Assembly: GCF_000381905.1 (NCBI RefSeq)
Contig: NZ_KB907246.1
Coordinates: forward strand, 186,001 to 250,000
Origin: Paenibacillus fonticola DSM 21315
GTDB lineage: Bacteria > Bacillota > Bacilli > Paenibacillales > Paenibacillaceae
Direction: 5' to 3'
Length of the DNA: 64,000 nucleotides
Below, piece after piece: positions 8,801 through 18,206 of this stretch; the first letter of the stretch is position 1; each line of letters begins with the position of its first letter. The position numbers and the translations under genes are program-made. The notes under the pieces were generated by a model. It saw nothing but the letters and a program-made list of their open reading frames with translations, had not been told where the DNA came from and searched no databases.

Positions 8801-8904
8801 AAGCTGATATCAGATGTCAGTAGACAATCAATATACGACAAGCTGATATCAGATGTCAGCAGACAATTAATATACGGGTAATTTATATGTAATCAAGCTG
8901 ATAT
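8801..8904. repeat. Direct repeats with a CTGATATCAG palindrome upstream of regulator 1
   Basis: A 37-bp block beginning AAGCTGATATCAGATGTCAG occurs at 8801-8837 and again at 8840-8876 with two differences. The first ten bases recur at 8895. Each block holds the perfect palindrome CTGATATCAG. Lying 100-170 bp before the AraC-type regulator gene, with 39-bp phasing, they could be binding sites. They could also be an ordinary tandem duplication. Confidence 0.6.
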
Positions 8905-8973
8905 GCGCAGGCAAGCATGCAAAAGAAGCAGAGTGCTCAAACATCACCGTTGCAAGAGAAGGGGGCTCTACAG

Positions 8974-10590
8974 ATGTGGAAGATCGGGATCATCGATGAC
9001 GACCGCGGGGTACTGCAGGGAATCAGGAGAGCGATACCTTGGGATGAATTGAATGCAGAGTGGGCAGGGGAGGCACTGAACGGAGAAGAAGGGCTGGAAA
9101 TGATTAAGTCGGCGTGTCCGGATATCGTCATTACCGATTTATATATGCCTGTTATGAACGGCCTGGACATGATCGAACAGCTGCGGCTTAGCGGGTATGC
9201 GGGAAAAGTTATCATTTTAAGCGGATACTCGGATTTTGAATATGCCCGACAGGCTCTGCGTCTCAATGTGAGCGATTACCTGTCGAAGCCGGTTAGTGTT
9301 CCTACCTTAAAGTCCGTCCTTGGGCAGGCGATAGCCGACTTGGAGAAGCAAGAGGAACGGCGGATGAAGCAGGACGAGCTGCTTCAGAAGCTGCGGCTGT
9401 ATGAGCCCTTCGTCAAAAAAGAATGGGTAAAGTCGGCTGCCTCCGGCACGCTGCAGAGTACCGGTCTGCAAACAGAAATCCCAGTTCCATATCGTTTTTG
9501 GTCGGATTGTGATCATACCGTTCTCGGCATCGAATTGATACGCGATCAACGGGGAGCCAAACTAAACTTGTCTGACTGGAGCCTGCTTCGATTTGCGGTT
9601 AGCAACATTATTTGTGAAGTAACCCAGGAGAAATTTACCTCCTTTGATTATACGGATTTACAGACGAACCGCTCCGTTCTTATCGTGCATAGTGACCGCT
9701 CGGAGCCAGCCGGGCAATTACGCGAACGGCTGGAGCAGTTAGGCGTTCGCCTGATCGAATGCGTTCATAGCTATTTGAAGTTAAAGCTCCGCATCGGGAT
9801 CGGAGAGCGCAAGCAGCACATTCGCGATATCGGCAGCTCAACCGAGGAAGCATTCCGCGTCATTGATTTGCATCCGCAGCCGGCGATCCCCGGTTACGAT
9901 TTGTATGTCTATACCGTGGAGCTTCAGCGGGCAAACGCAGAAACGCCTGTCCGGCCTGTCAAGCTGTATTTGGAGCTGGCCGGGGCGATCAGAACGTCGC
10001 AGGAGAAGCAGGCCCACAAAATTATATTCGATTATATGGGCCGGCTGGAGACGGAAGAAGGCATAAGCAAAGCATACATCAGCATGCTGGCGGGTGAGCT
10101 GTGGGGCATTATCGCTTTTGCTTTTTATGAGATGGGAACGGTGTTGGATGATATTTTTTCAAATGACAGCATCACCCGTGAAATCGCTGAGCTGAATCGT
10201 CCTTCCGAACTGGCTGAATGGCTTGTAGCAAAGATCGGAATTGTGTTTAGCAGCCGGCAGTGGGGCGGGAATGGGAAGCATAGACAGGCTGTCGATTTTA
10301 TGATGGAATATATCCATGAGCACTATGCTGAGGACATTACACTCAGCGGTCTGGCGGACAAAGTATACATCTCGCGCAATTATTTATCGATGATCTTCAA
10401 GAACATGACTGGGGAGACGTTTAATAATTATTTGACGAGAGTACGTATGGAGAAGGCCAGGGAACTGTTAATGGAGAAAAAAGCATTGGTTTATGAAGTG
10501 GCAGAAATGGTCGGATACAAAAACGTTCCGTATTTCAGCACACTATTTAAAAAGATAACGGGCATGAATCCGACAGATATCGTGAAATAA
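8974..10590 (+). CDS. Response regulator, YesN/AraC type (module 1)
   Basis: A regulator of about 538 residues with an N-terminal receiver domain ([12 protein letters not shown]; phosphoacceptor Asp in [10 protein letters not shown]), a long linker, and a C-terminal AraC-type double helix-turn-helix ([21 protein letters not shown] and [21 protein letters not shown]). I chose the ATG at 8974 because AAGGGGGC precedes it and the receiver domain begins immediately. An upstream ATG at 8917 would add 19 unlikely residues. It is the partner of the kinase at 5513 and should activate the permease, binding-protein and alpha-glucuronidase genes. Direct repeats at 8801-8904 are candidate targets. Confidence 0.93.
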   Translation: MWKIGIIDDDRGVLQGIRRAIPWDELNAEWAGEALNGEEGLEMIKSACPDIVITDLYMPVMNGLDMIEQLRLSGYAGKVIILSGYSDFEYARQALRLNVSDYLSKPVSVPTLKSVLGQAIADLEKQEERRMKQDELLQKLRLYEPFVKKEWVKSAASGTLQSTGLQTEIPVPYRFWSDCDHTVLGIELIRDQRGAKLNLSDWSLLRFAVSNIICEVTQEKFTSFDYTDLQTNRSVLIVHSDRSEPAGQLRERLEQLGVRLIECVHSYLKLKLRIGIGERKQHIRDIGSSTEEAFRVIDLHPQPAIPGYDLYVYTVELQRANAETPVRPVKLYLELAGAIRTSQEKQAHKIIFDYMGRLETEEGISKAYISMLAGELWGIIAFAFYEMGTVLDDIFSNDSITREIAELNRPSELAEWLVAKIGIVFSSRQWGGNGKHRQAVDFMMEYIHEHYAEDITLSGLADKVYISRNYLSMIFKNMTGETFNNYLTRVRMEKARELLMEKKALVYEVAEMVGYKNVPYFSTLFKKITGMNPTDIVK

Positions 10591-10607
10591 AAAGAAGAGG
10601 TGGCAAA

Positions 10608-12680
10608 ATGACAAGCAATTATGATTTAGCCTGGTTGAGGTCTGGCAGCTTATCGGCGGAGCGAATGGCAGCCATTCAGCCCCTGTCCGCTTATTTGCAC
10701 CATATTGTAACAGCAGGGGAAGTTACCTCTGGGCTGTTCCGTACAGCGGTTCAGGAATTGAAGACGGGCATAGCTGCATTAACGGGACAGCAGCCGACAA
10801 TCGCCAATGAAGCGGCTAAGGGACGCTGTTTGGCAGTGGGAACGCTTGAGAGCATGCCAGAGCTTGAGCGCTTATTGTCTGCGAATGAGGTGTCCGGGTT
10901 AGGCGAGGAAGGTTATATTATCCGCTCCATTACCGGGGAGAATGAGGATTATCTTCTAATTGCCGGCGGAACGGAAAAAGGGCTGCTTTACGGCGTTTTC
11001 CATTTCCTGCGTTTACTGCAAACAGGTTCATTGCCTGCGAAGCTGGACCTGGTGGAAGCGCCGAAATACCAGCTTCGCATGGTCAATCAGTGGGATAACA
11101 TGGATGGGAGCATTGAGCGCGGATATGCAGGGCATTCGATTTTTTATCAGGACAATAAAATCGTCTCCGATCTGAGCCGCGTACGGGAGTATGCCCGATT
11201 GCTGGCCTCGGTCGGAATTAACGGCATCGCCATCAACAATGTCAATGTGCACGAGGTAGAGACGAAGCTCATTACTCCGGCATTGCTGCCTGACGTAGCC
11301 AGAGTAGCAGAGGTGTTCCGTGAATACGGCGTCCGCCTCTATTTAAGCGTGAACTATGCTGCACCGATTGAGTTGGGAGATCTATCAACCGCAGATCCGC
11401 TCGATCCGTCAGTCCAGGAATGGTGGAAGCAGAAGACGGCTGACGTTTACCGGCATATCGCCGATTTCGGCGGGTTCCTGGTTAAGGCCGACTCCGAGAA
11501 CCGCCCTGGCCCGTTCTCCTACGGCCGCGATCATGCCGATGGGGCGAACATGCTGGCCGAAGCGCTGGAGCCCTACGGCGGTCTCGTGCTGTGGAGATGC
11601 TTCGTATATGATTGCCATCAGGACTGGCGTGACCGCAAAACTGACCGGGCCCGTGCCGCATACGATCATTTCAAGCCGCTGGACGGCAGATTCAAAGAGA
11701 ACGTCATCCTGCAAATCAAGAACGGGCCGATGGATTTTCAGGTCAAAGAGCCGGTATCGCCGCTGTTTGGGGCGATGAAACAGACGAATCAGATGCTGGA
11801 GTTCCAGATTACCCAGGAGTATACCGGGCAGCAAAGGCATGTATGCTACCTGATTCCGCAATGGAAAGAGGTACTGGAATTCGATACCCTTTGTAATGGG
11901 AAGGGCAGCAAGGTGAAGGATATCGTGGCCGGTCAGGTACATCCGTATAAATATAGCGGAATTACCGCCGTATCCAGTGTCGGGGATGATTTCAACTGGA
12001 CAGGACACTATCTTGCCCAATCCAACCTTTATGGGTATGGGCGGCTGCTGTGGAATCCAGAGCTGAGCGCGGAGGCAATCGCCGAGGAATGGACCGGGAT
12101 GACCTTTGGATTGGATCGGGATGTGGTAGATACGATTCTAGGCATTCTGATGGATTCCTGGCCGACCTATGAGAACTATACGGCTCCGCTCGGCGTGGGC
12201 TGGATGGTTGTACCGCATTACCACTACGGCCCTGACGTGGACGGCTACGAATACTCCAAATGGGGGACTTACCATTTTGCCGATCGTGACGGCATCGGCG
12301 TAGATCGCACAAAGGCGACAGGGACGGGGTATTCTCATCAATATGTAGGCGCCAATGCCGAGCTGTATGACAGCCTTGACTCTTGCCCGGATGAGCTGCT
12401 GCTCTTCTTCCACCATGTTCCTTATACACATGTATTAAAGTCGGGAAAGACGGTCATTCAGCACATCTACGATACCCACTTTGCTGGAGTAGAACAGGTG
12501 GAGCAGTGGCTTGTTCGCTGGGATGCACTGGAGTCCAAGGTTGACCCGCAGCGTTTTGCGCACGTGAAGGAGCGCTTGTTGGAGCAGCTCGAGAGCGCCA
12601 AGCACTGGCGCGATGTCATCAACACGTATTTCTATCGTAAATCCGGCATACCGGATGAGCAGAACAGAGTTATATACTAG
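10608..12680 (+). CDS. aguA: GH67 alpha-glucuronidase
   Basis: A 690-residue enzyme, full family length. It releases 4-O-methylglucuronic acid from the non-reducing end of aldouronates produced from glucuronoxylan. Known catalytic residues are recognisable: the acid Glu297 (KADSE), and the pair Asp376 (KNGPMD) and Glu404 (FQITQE). All three sit exactly 12 residues after the positions reported for the Geobacillus stearothermophilus enzyme (285, 364, 392). There is no signal peptide, so it acts in the cytoplasm on imported oligosaccharide. It starts 17 bases after the regulator gene behind AAGAGGTGG and is followed by a terminator. The arrangement matches the aldouronate utilisation clusters known from xylan-degrading Paenibacillus, but no GH10 xylanase is here. 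Confidence 0.95.
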   Translation: MTSNYDLAWLRSGSLSAERMAAIQPLSAYLHHIVTAGEVTSGLFRTAVQELKTGIAALTGQQPTIANEAAKGRCLAVGTLESMPELERLLSANEVSGLGEEGYIIRSITGENEDYLLIAGGTEKGLLYGVFHFLRLLQTGSLPAKLDLVEAPKYQLRMVNQWDNMDGSIERGYAGHSIFYQDNKIVSDLSRVREYARLLASVGINGIAINNVNVHEVETKLITPALLPDVARVAEVFREYGVRLYLSVNYAAPIELGDLSTADPLDPSVQEWWKQKTADVYRHIADFGGFLVKADSENRPGPFSYGRDHADGANMLAEALEPYGGLVLWRCFVYDCHQDWRDRKTDRARAAYDHFKPLDGRFKENVILQIKNGPMDFQVKEPVSPLFGAMKQTNQMLEFQITQEYTGQQRHVCYLIPQWKEVLEFDTLCNGKGSKVKDIVAGQVHPYKYSGITAVSSVGDDFNWTGHYLAQSNLYGYGRLLWNPELSAEAIAEEWTGMTFGLDRDVVDTILGILMDSWPTYENYTAPLGVGWMVVPHYHYGPDVDGYEYSKWGTYHFADRDGIGVDRTKATGTGYSHQYVGANAELYDSLDSCPDELLLFFHHVPYTHVLKSGKTVIQHIYDTHFAGVEQVEQWLVRWDALESKVDPQRFAHVKERLLEQLESAKHWRDVINTYFYRKSGIPDEQNRVIY

Positions 12681-12713
12681 AATTACTAATTACTAGAATT
12701 AGTAGCAACGAGA

Positions 12714-12759
12714 AGGCCTTGAATTTCAACTTGGGTTGGAATTCAGGGCCTGTTGTTTT
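12714..12759 (+). terminator. Terminator after aguA
   Basis: AGGCC and TGAATTTCAAC pair with GTTGGAATTCA and GGGCCT around TTGG. GTTGTTTT follows. It marks the end of the alpha-glucuronidase transcript. Confidence 0.8.
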
Positions 12760-12984
12760 GGCTGTATTCGTATATTTTTAATTCGTGTACTGCATTTGTA
12801 TGGTGGTCCGTTTGGCTGTGTGACCGTGTGTCCGTTTGGCTCTATGGTGGCCGTCAGGCGGTATGGTATGCCTGTTAGGCTGTATGGTGTATCTGCGTGT
12901 GTATCTGTGTGGTGTATTCGCATGATGTATTCGCTTGATGTGCTCGTTGGTCATAGACCTCATAGATGCTGGAAAGTACTCATG

Positions 12985-13170
12985 GACTTAGACGTTGATA
13001 GATGCTGATAGATACTGATAGACGTTGATAGGTGCTGATAGATGTTGTTAAATGCTGATAGATGTTTATAAATGCTGATAGATGTTGTTAAATGCTGATA
13101 GATGTTGATAAATGTTGATAGATGTTGATAGATGTTGATAGATGCTCATGACCTCATAGTTACTGATAGA
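12985..13170. repeat. 9-bp GATAGATGn tandem array
   Basis: Units such as GATAGATGCT, GATAGATGTT and the 18-bp pair GATAGATGTTGTTAAATG repeat for about 180 bp with substitutions. The preceding 12780-12960 is GT-rich and poorly ordered. No credible gene is present between 12760 and 14096. Confidence 0.75.
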
Positions 13171-13216
13171 TGCTCACATGTGCTAATAAGTACCGATAGA
13201 TACTAACTGTATATTT

Positions 13217-13391
13217 GGTATTTAAAATAGACGAATTGCACCAAAATGCGCATTTAACTGGATTTCATGCCCTTAAAATGAAGCCTGCGAGTGAATTCGA
13301 CTGTCCAGAGATATTTAGTTACATAGAATCCACTTGTTTTTTTGAATCCGCTCATAGGCTCAAAAATAAATACAACAAATCCATTTAATTT
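13217..13391 (+). repeat. Dispersed intergenic element, copy B (175 bp)
   Basis: GGTATTTAAA is followed 33 nt later by TTAACTGGATTTCATG and CCTTAAAATGAA. The right end is AAATCCATTTAAT, the near inverted complement of the inner box. It aligns without gaps to copies C (22395) and D (31502), with shared internal words such as GAATCC and CATAGGC. Confidence 0.65.
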
Positions 13392-13629
13392 GGCCGCTCG
13401 AGCGTAATCATACCATTCCATTCTCCTCCAAACCGCTATCCCGAACCGCATTAGGCACCAAGGGAACGTACTTAGGACGACACCAAGGGTCATAGACGGA
13501 CGGCACCAAGGCACCAAGGCTCCAAGGCTCATACTCGGGACCGTACCCGGAGATTACCCTTGCGAGTGCACCAGGGGGGGGGAACTCGGGCTAGTATCCC
13601 GGCCGGCACCCGGGCTACTCCAGGACACA

Positions 13630-13870
13630 CTCAGGCTAGTACCCCCGTGAGTACTCCGGCTAGTACTCCGACTAGTACTCCGGCTAGCACTCCGGCTAGC
13701 ACTCCGGCTAGCACTCCAGCTATCACTCCAGTCATCACTCCAGTCATCACTCCAGCCAGTACCCCGGCCAGCCCTACAGCTAGTACTCCAGCATGCACTC
13801 CGTCCAGCACCCCGGCAAGCACTCTACCCAGCGCTATAGTCATCACTCCAGCCAGCAATCGGGCCAGCCT
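13630..13870. repeat. 12-bp ACTCCGGCTAGC tandem array
   Basis: About twenty degenerate units (ACTCCGGCTAGC, ACTCCAGTCATC, ACCCCGGCCAGC) follow one another. Both strands stay open in several frames, giving Ser-Thr-Pro-Ala or Val-Leu-Ala-Gly runs. There is no start with a ribosome binding site, so it reads as a minisatellite. GC content is much higher than in the adjacent 9-bp array. Confidence 0.75.
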
Positions 13871-13908
13871 TACGGCTAAGAACCCGGCACGCCCCTTGTC
13901 CATTAATT

Positions 13909-13938
13909 CAAAAAGCCCCCGTCTACTGACGAGGGCTT
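13909..13938 (-). terminator. Terminator serving the minus-strand MFS gene
   Basis: AAAGCCCCCGTC pairs with GACGAGGGCTTT around TACT. Read on the minus strand the stem is followed by TTTTTGAATT. It lies about 160 bp past the MFS stop codon. The space between has loosely repeated TCTCATGCTCTGGG words. Confidence 0.75.
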
Positions 13939-14096
13939 TGTAACGGCATGTCCTACTTCTACAGACAATTAAAAGCGAAGTTAACCGACTCAATTTTTCT
14001 CACGATCCGGGCATCCACTTTTCTCATGCCTTGGGCATAAACAGTCCCATAATATCGGTCATACTATCGTCATCAACTCGTCTCATGCTCTGGGGA

Positions 14097-15380
14097 TTAA
14101 TTTGTCTCCTGCTCTGGGCCGATGTATCCTTTGCGCCCGGCAGCATAGCCGAATAGAATCGTCAAAATAGACAGCCCGGTGATCACCGCCAACGGAACGG
14201 CCCAGTTTCCGCTCCGATCGTGGATAAAGCCGAAGAAGGCGGGGCCTACAGCGGCTAACAGGTAGCCGATCGATTGGGCCATCCCCGACAGTTCTGCCGC
14301 CTGATCTGCAGTACGTGAGCGTAGGGCGAAGAACAGGATGACGAGGCTAAAGGTTGTCCCGCAGCCGAGTCCGATGGCCATAATAAATAGCGGTGCCAGA
14401 GCAGGAGAGCCGAGCCATACCCCGCCAAACCCGATTAGGAACAAAGCGGAGGAGGCCGCTGCTAATCCTTTTTGGGTCTGTGTCCGGGAGGCGATCAGCG
14501 GCATCAGGAATGAACCAACCATGCTGGCGACCTGCATCAGGGATAGCATCCAGCCAGCTTTTGAAGGGCTCATACCTTGTTGACTGAGAATTTCCGGCAG
14601 CCAGGAAATGCCGACATAGAACATGATGGACTGAAAGCCCATAAAAATGGTGACCTGCCAGGCAATTGAGGATTTCCATACGATTCCCGTTTTGCGGTAG
14701 GTACTGGCTGCTTTGGAGCGATCACCACCGTTATTGCTGTTATTGTCCGTTCTTTGTCTTCCGCTACTACTGCTCCTACCGCTACTGCTCCTACCGCCGC
14801 CACCGATGCGGCGCAGCAGGACGATCCAGGATAAGGCGGTTACGGTCGAAAGAATGGCCCAATAGACGAGAGCGCCGCGCCATCCCCATACGCTGCGGGA
14901 AAGCGGGATGCTGACTCCCGAGGCGATCGCTGCCCATCCATTCATAGAAGAGGTGTATAGGCCTGTCATCAGACCGATTTTGTGCGGAAAATCGCGTTTG
15001 ATTAGGCCTGGCACTAAAACATTGCAGATGGCAATTGCGCTGCCGATTAGCGCAGTGCCAGCAAATAACGCCGAAATAGCCGGTAAGGATCGCAGGATAA
15101 TGCCAGCTGTCATAATAATCATGCAGTACAGCAGTGTCTGTTCCATGCCGAAGCGCCAAGCCAGCTTGGGAGCGACAAGGGCAAAAATAGAAAAGGCGAT
15201 AAGGGGCAAAGTTGTAAGCATGCCGGCTGCCGTATGGGACAGCCCTGTCGCGCCTTGAATTTCGCCGATGAGCGATCCGACCCCGGTTAATGGAGAACGC
15301 AGCGTTGCCGCAGTAAGCAGGATGGCAATGATTAATAGAGTAGCTGCGCCGAGAGGCCGCGCATTTTTTATTTCTTTCAT
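14097..15380 (-). CDS. MFS transporter, CynX/NimT family
   Basis: A 427-residue permease with twelve predicted transmembrane helices. The opening TLRSPLTGVGSLIGEIQ and the RFGMEQTL loop are typical of the CynX/NimT branch, whose members include the E. coli cyanate transporter and 2-nitroimidazole exporter. The substrate here is unknown. The central cytoplasmic loop (about residues 215-250) is expanded by a Ser/Gly/Asn-rich run (RSSSGRSSSSGR, NNSNNGG), unusual for the family and matching the low-complexity growth seen elsewhere in the window. The ATG follows AGGAGG at longish spacing. A terminator lies downstream at 13909-13938. Confidence 0.88.
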   Translation of the reverse strand: MKEIKNARPLGAATLLIIAILLTAATLRSPLTGVGSLIGEIQGATGLSHTAAGMLTTLPLIAFSIFALVAPKLAWRFGMEQTLLYCMIIMTAGIILRSLPAISALFAGTALIGSAIAICNVLVPGLIKRDFPHKIGLMTGLYTSSMNGWAAIASGVSIPLSRSVWGWRGALVYWAILSTVTALSWIVLLRRIGGGGRSSSGRSSSSGRQRTDNNSNNGGDRSKAASTYRKTGIVWKSSIAWQVTIFMGFQSIMFYVGISWLPEILSQQGMSPSKAGWMLSLMQVASMVGSFLMPLIASRTQTQKGLAAASSALFLIGFGGVWLGSPALAPLFIMAIGLGCGTTFSLVILFFALRSRTADQAAELSGMAQSIGYLLAAVGPAFFGFIHDRSGNWAVPLAVITGLSILTILFGYAAGRKGYIGPEQETN

Positions 15381-15496
15381 AGCTGCAGATATTCCTCCTG
15401 TTTCATGTTGCCGTACTTTAAAGAGTGGCTTAACTTTAACATATGAAAACTTTTACAAGCAATAGTCCAGTCAGGGAAATATCTTGATATATTGCT

Positions 15497-15578
15497 AAGC
15501 GTGCCTTCTACAGTAAATAGTTTCATGATTTTACCCAAGCGTGCCTTTTGCAGTAAATAGGCTCATGGCTCTTTCAAA
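15497..15578. repeat. 40-bp direct repeat
   Basis: AAGCGTGCCTTCTACAGTAA begins at 15497 and recurs at 15537 with few changes (AAGCGTGCCTTTTGCAGTAA), each followed by ATAG and TCATG. The remainder of the 15381-15880 gap has imperfect CATCAGAA and CATTGAA words and no gene. Confidence 0.7.
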
Positions 15579-15792
15579 GCGAAGCAAGTTAAGTTTACAT
15601 ACTGACCGTATAGAAAAGTTCTCTTCGGTAAGGCCAGCAGGGGAGGCAATTAACTGAAGTTTTGTATCAGAGGTATCACCGCCGCACTATCATAGATACA
15701 ACTATCATAGATTTACTGTCATAGGGTCACCATCAGAAGCATTTCATCAGAACCCCCTCAACAGACGTTTGTCATTAGAATCATCTTCACTG

Positions 15793-15811
15793 AAAAAATC
15801 TTCATTGAAGA
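15793..15811 (-). terminator. Weak terminator downstream of the VanW gene
   Basis: On the minus strand TCTTC-AAT-GAAGA is followed directly by TTTTTT. The stem has only 5 bp, and it lies about 70 bp after the stop codon. Confidence 0.4.
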
Positions 15812-15880
15812 CAACACCATCGAAAAAGACAACACCCGCAAAATAACTTCATTAAAAGTGTCCTCATCAGCACACCTTCC

Positions 15881-17299
15881 TCAGAAACTGGGCCCCTTCA
15901 CGCCATCTTCCAGTATTGGCGGCGTTGCATCAGATGAACGGCCGCCATGGCCGCCAGCTGAATCCCCCTCGTTCACAGCGATAACGGTCGGCTGGGGCGG
16001 ATAAGTGTCGCGGGAAAGCCGGGTTTTGCCGACAGGCTTGCCGGCGATTTTTTTGATCCGGTACGATTCGACGATATATCCTGGCTTGCCTTCTAAAATG
16101 ACTTCCTGGCTTCCCTTGGGAAGAGCCGGATTAGCGACATATTTCTGCGGGACGGGGATGATCTCCGTCGTGTAGGATTCGATGTCGAATGTCACGTTAT
16201 CCGGGGCATCGCCGAACAGCTTGACTATTAATTGCCCGTCCTTTACCCCGGATTGAATGAGGAGGTGGTGAGCCGTCGTATTTTTGAAGCGAAAATTAAT
16301 GTAGCCTTTGGCAAACGTGGCATCCAGTCCTATGGAAACGTAGCTGACAGGGAGAGTGTGGTTGCGCCGCTCTACGATGTCCAGCCCCGCAAGGATTACG
16401 GCATTGTACAACGTGCTGGATACCTGACAAATGCCCCCGCCCACGCCGGGAACGAGCTTGCCGCCGAATATGACGGGCGCTTCACGGAAACCGTATTTGC
16501 GCTCTGCCTCCTCAATGACCTTCTCATAATCAAAAATATCCCCAGGGGCGATCACCATGCCATCCACAGTTCGCGCTGCCGCCTCGACATTGTGCAGTCG
16601 CCCCGGGCCGCTGCCGTAAAGCTCAGTGGTGAACTGGGCAATTTTCCGCTTGATGCCTTCCTGCATCAATATTCGTGTCGTTATGCGCTGCTGCAGGGTG
16701 TACAGAGGCACTTCGAGAGAAGAGGGCTTTGGCTGACTTCCCTCGAGTATTTGCTGACGGACGATGGCTGCGAACGATATCCAATCAATACGCAGCACTT
16801 CGCGGCCTGGCGAGTAAGAAATGGTATCCTCAGGCGATATAAGGCGAACGGCATCCATGGGACTGCCAAAATGCGAATGCTCCCAACCTGGGGGGAACAG
16901 CTTGCGTAATATTTTTTCATCAAAAGTGATGTTGAACTCCCATGTGCTGGGGAAATTCCATCTTGCCCGGGCCCGCTCCCACAAGTTTCCCTTGAACAAC
17001 TGAACAAGCGCAGCGTGAAAATCGGCCGCATCGTACTGCACGCCCAATTGTCCCCATGTCGAATCGACCTTTGAATGCTGCACCATGACGACAACTTTTT
17101 CCTGCTCCAAGGCCAAAATCTGCTCTTCAATTAAAACAATCGCTTCACTCCATTCCATATTACTTATATCCAGTCCGCTTATTGTGACATTGGGCGGTAC
17201 GGTATCCCGGCTTGCATACAGATAGAGGGCCCCAAAGAAAATAGATCCGAGCAGCAGAGCGGAAGAAAGTAAAATCGCAGCTAGGTGTAAATGTCTCAT
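15881..17299 (-). CDS. VanW family protein with peptidoglycan-binding-like N-terminal domain
   Basis: About 472 residues. An N-terminal transmembrane anchor (LHLAAILLSSALLLGSIFF) is followed by a YoaR/PG_binding_4-like region (GLDISNMEWSEAIVLIEEQ) and then a VanW domain recognisable by NVEAAARTVDGMVIAPGD, VIFGGKLVPGVGGGICQVSS and RRNHTLPVSYV. The C-terminal part resembles a G5-like strand region (GYIVESYRI) and ends in a Gly/Asp-rich tail. I chose the ATG at 17299 because AAAGGGG precedes it at 7 bases; an earlier ATG at 17341 has none. The domain is known from vancomycin clusters but is widespread in sporulating Bacillota with no settled role. It faces away from ftsE. Confidence 0.85.
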   Translation of the reverse strand: MRHLHLAAILLSSALLLGSIFFGALYLYASRDTVPPNVTISGLDISNMEWSEAIVLIEEQILALEQEKVVVMVQHSKVDSTWGQLGVQYDAADFHAALVQLFKGNLWERARARWNFPSTWEFNITFDEKILRKLFPPGWEHSHFGSPMDAVRLISPEDTISYSPGREVLRIDWISFAAIVRQQILEGSQPKPSSLEVPLYTLQQRITTRILMQEGIKRKIAQFTTELYGSGPGRLHNVEAAARTVDGMVIAPGDIFDYEKVIEEAERKYGFREAPVIFGGKLVPGVGGGICQVSSTLYNAVILAGLDIVERRNHTLPVSYVSIGLDATFAKGYINFRFKNTTAHHLLIQSGVKDGQLIVKLFGDAPDNVTFDIESYTTEIIPVPQKYVANPALPKGSQEVILEGKPGYIVESYRIKKIAGKPVGKTRLSRDTYPPQPTVIAVNEGDSAGGHGGRSSDATPPILEDGVKGPSF

Positions 17300-17390
17300 G
17301 TCGTACCCCTTTCCGAGGGAGAAATGATGGCGTACAAACATGTATATGATGAAAATCAGGAAACTTTCGGGTGTTCAGGGTACTCAAGAG

Positions 17391-17406
17391 GTAACATATT
17401 TGTTAC
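17391..17406. promoter_or_regulatory. Palindrome between vanW-like gene and ftsE
   Basis: GTAACA-TATT-TGTTAC is a perfect 6-4-6 inverted repeat in the divergent intergenic region. It could be an operator for either gene. No regulator is identified. Confidence 0.35.
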
Positions 17407-17519
17407 AATAAAAAACGAGTTGATGAAATAGCTCATCTTTTAAAGGAATTGGCTAGATAGTGTCGAAATGGAATACAGTCAGCCATAGAGTAAGGAATCA
17501 AGGTTTAGGACGTGATGAA

Positions 17520-18206
17520 TTGATAGAAATGCAAGATGTATGGAAGACCTATCCGAATGGAACTCACGCCCTACGCGGCGTATCGGTCAAGATTGACCGC
17601 AACGAATTCGTTTACCTCGTCGGGCCTTCAGGAGCAGGGAAATCGACGTTTATGAAGCTAATATATCGTGAGGAAATACCTACTAAAGGACAAATTTCAG
17701 TTAATGGATTCAATATCGGCAAGCTGAAACCGCGAAAAATTCCTTATGTGCGCCGGAACATCGGAGTCATCTTTCAGGACTTTAGGCTCCTTCCGAAGCT
17801 GACGGCTTATGAGAATGTGGCCTTCGCCCTCGAAGTGATCGAGGCGCCTAAGAAAGTGATCAAGAAGCGTGTAATGGAAGTGCTGGATCTGGTTGGACTG
17901 AAAAATAAAGCGAACCGCGATCCCTCTCAGTTATCCGGAGGAGAACAGCAGCGCGTGGCGATCGCCCGGGCCATTGTGAACAACCCGTCGGTCATCATTG
18001 CGGACGAGCCTACCGGGAACCTTGATCCAGAGACGTCGTGGGGCATTATGCAGCTGCTGGATGAGATCAATTTCAGGGGGACGACAATCGTAATGGCCAC
18101 CCACAACAAAGAGATAGTGAACAGCATGCGCAAACGGGTTATCGCTATCGAACACGGCCACATTGTGCGAGATGAATTGAGAGGGGATTATGGTTATGAT
18201 TTTTAA
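17520..18206 (+). CDS. ftsE: Cell division ABC transporter ATPase FtsE
   Basis: A 228-residue ATPase. Walker A GPSGAGKST, Q-loop NIGVIFQDFRLLP, signature LSGGEQQRVAIARA, Walker B VIIADEPTGNLD and the H-loop ATHNKE are all intact. The TTG at 17520, preceded by AGGACG, gives the usual FtsE start (IEMQDVWKTYP). A GTG at 17460 would add 20 residues. FtsE couples ATP hydrolysis to FtsX, which in turn controls a coiled-coil peptidoglycan hydrolase, here probably the M23 protein at 19153. It overlaps ftsX. Confidence 0.97.
   Translation: MIEMQDVWKTYPNGTHALRGVSVKIDRNEFVYLVGPSGAGKSTFMKLIYREEIPTKGQISVNGFNIGKLKPRKIPYVRRNIGVIFQDFRLLPKLTAYENVAFALEVIEAPKKVIKKRVMEVLDLVGLKNKANRDPSQLSGGEQQRVAIARAIVNNPSVIIADEPTGNLDPETSWGIMQLLDEINFRGTTIVMATHNKEIVNSMRKRVIAIEHGHIVRDELRGDYGYDF

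Noticed and set aside
12736..13008. Cys/Val-rich ORFs in the GT-rich stretch after aguA
   Set aside because: They start inside the aguA terminator or lack ribosome binding sites, and the composition is that of a simple repeat.
13560..13943. Ser-Thr-Pro-Ala repeat protein from the 12-bp array
   Set aside because: Weak TTG start without a ribosome binding site, frames open on both strands, and the end lies inside a terminator; reads as non-coding minisatellite.
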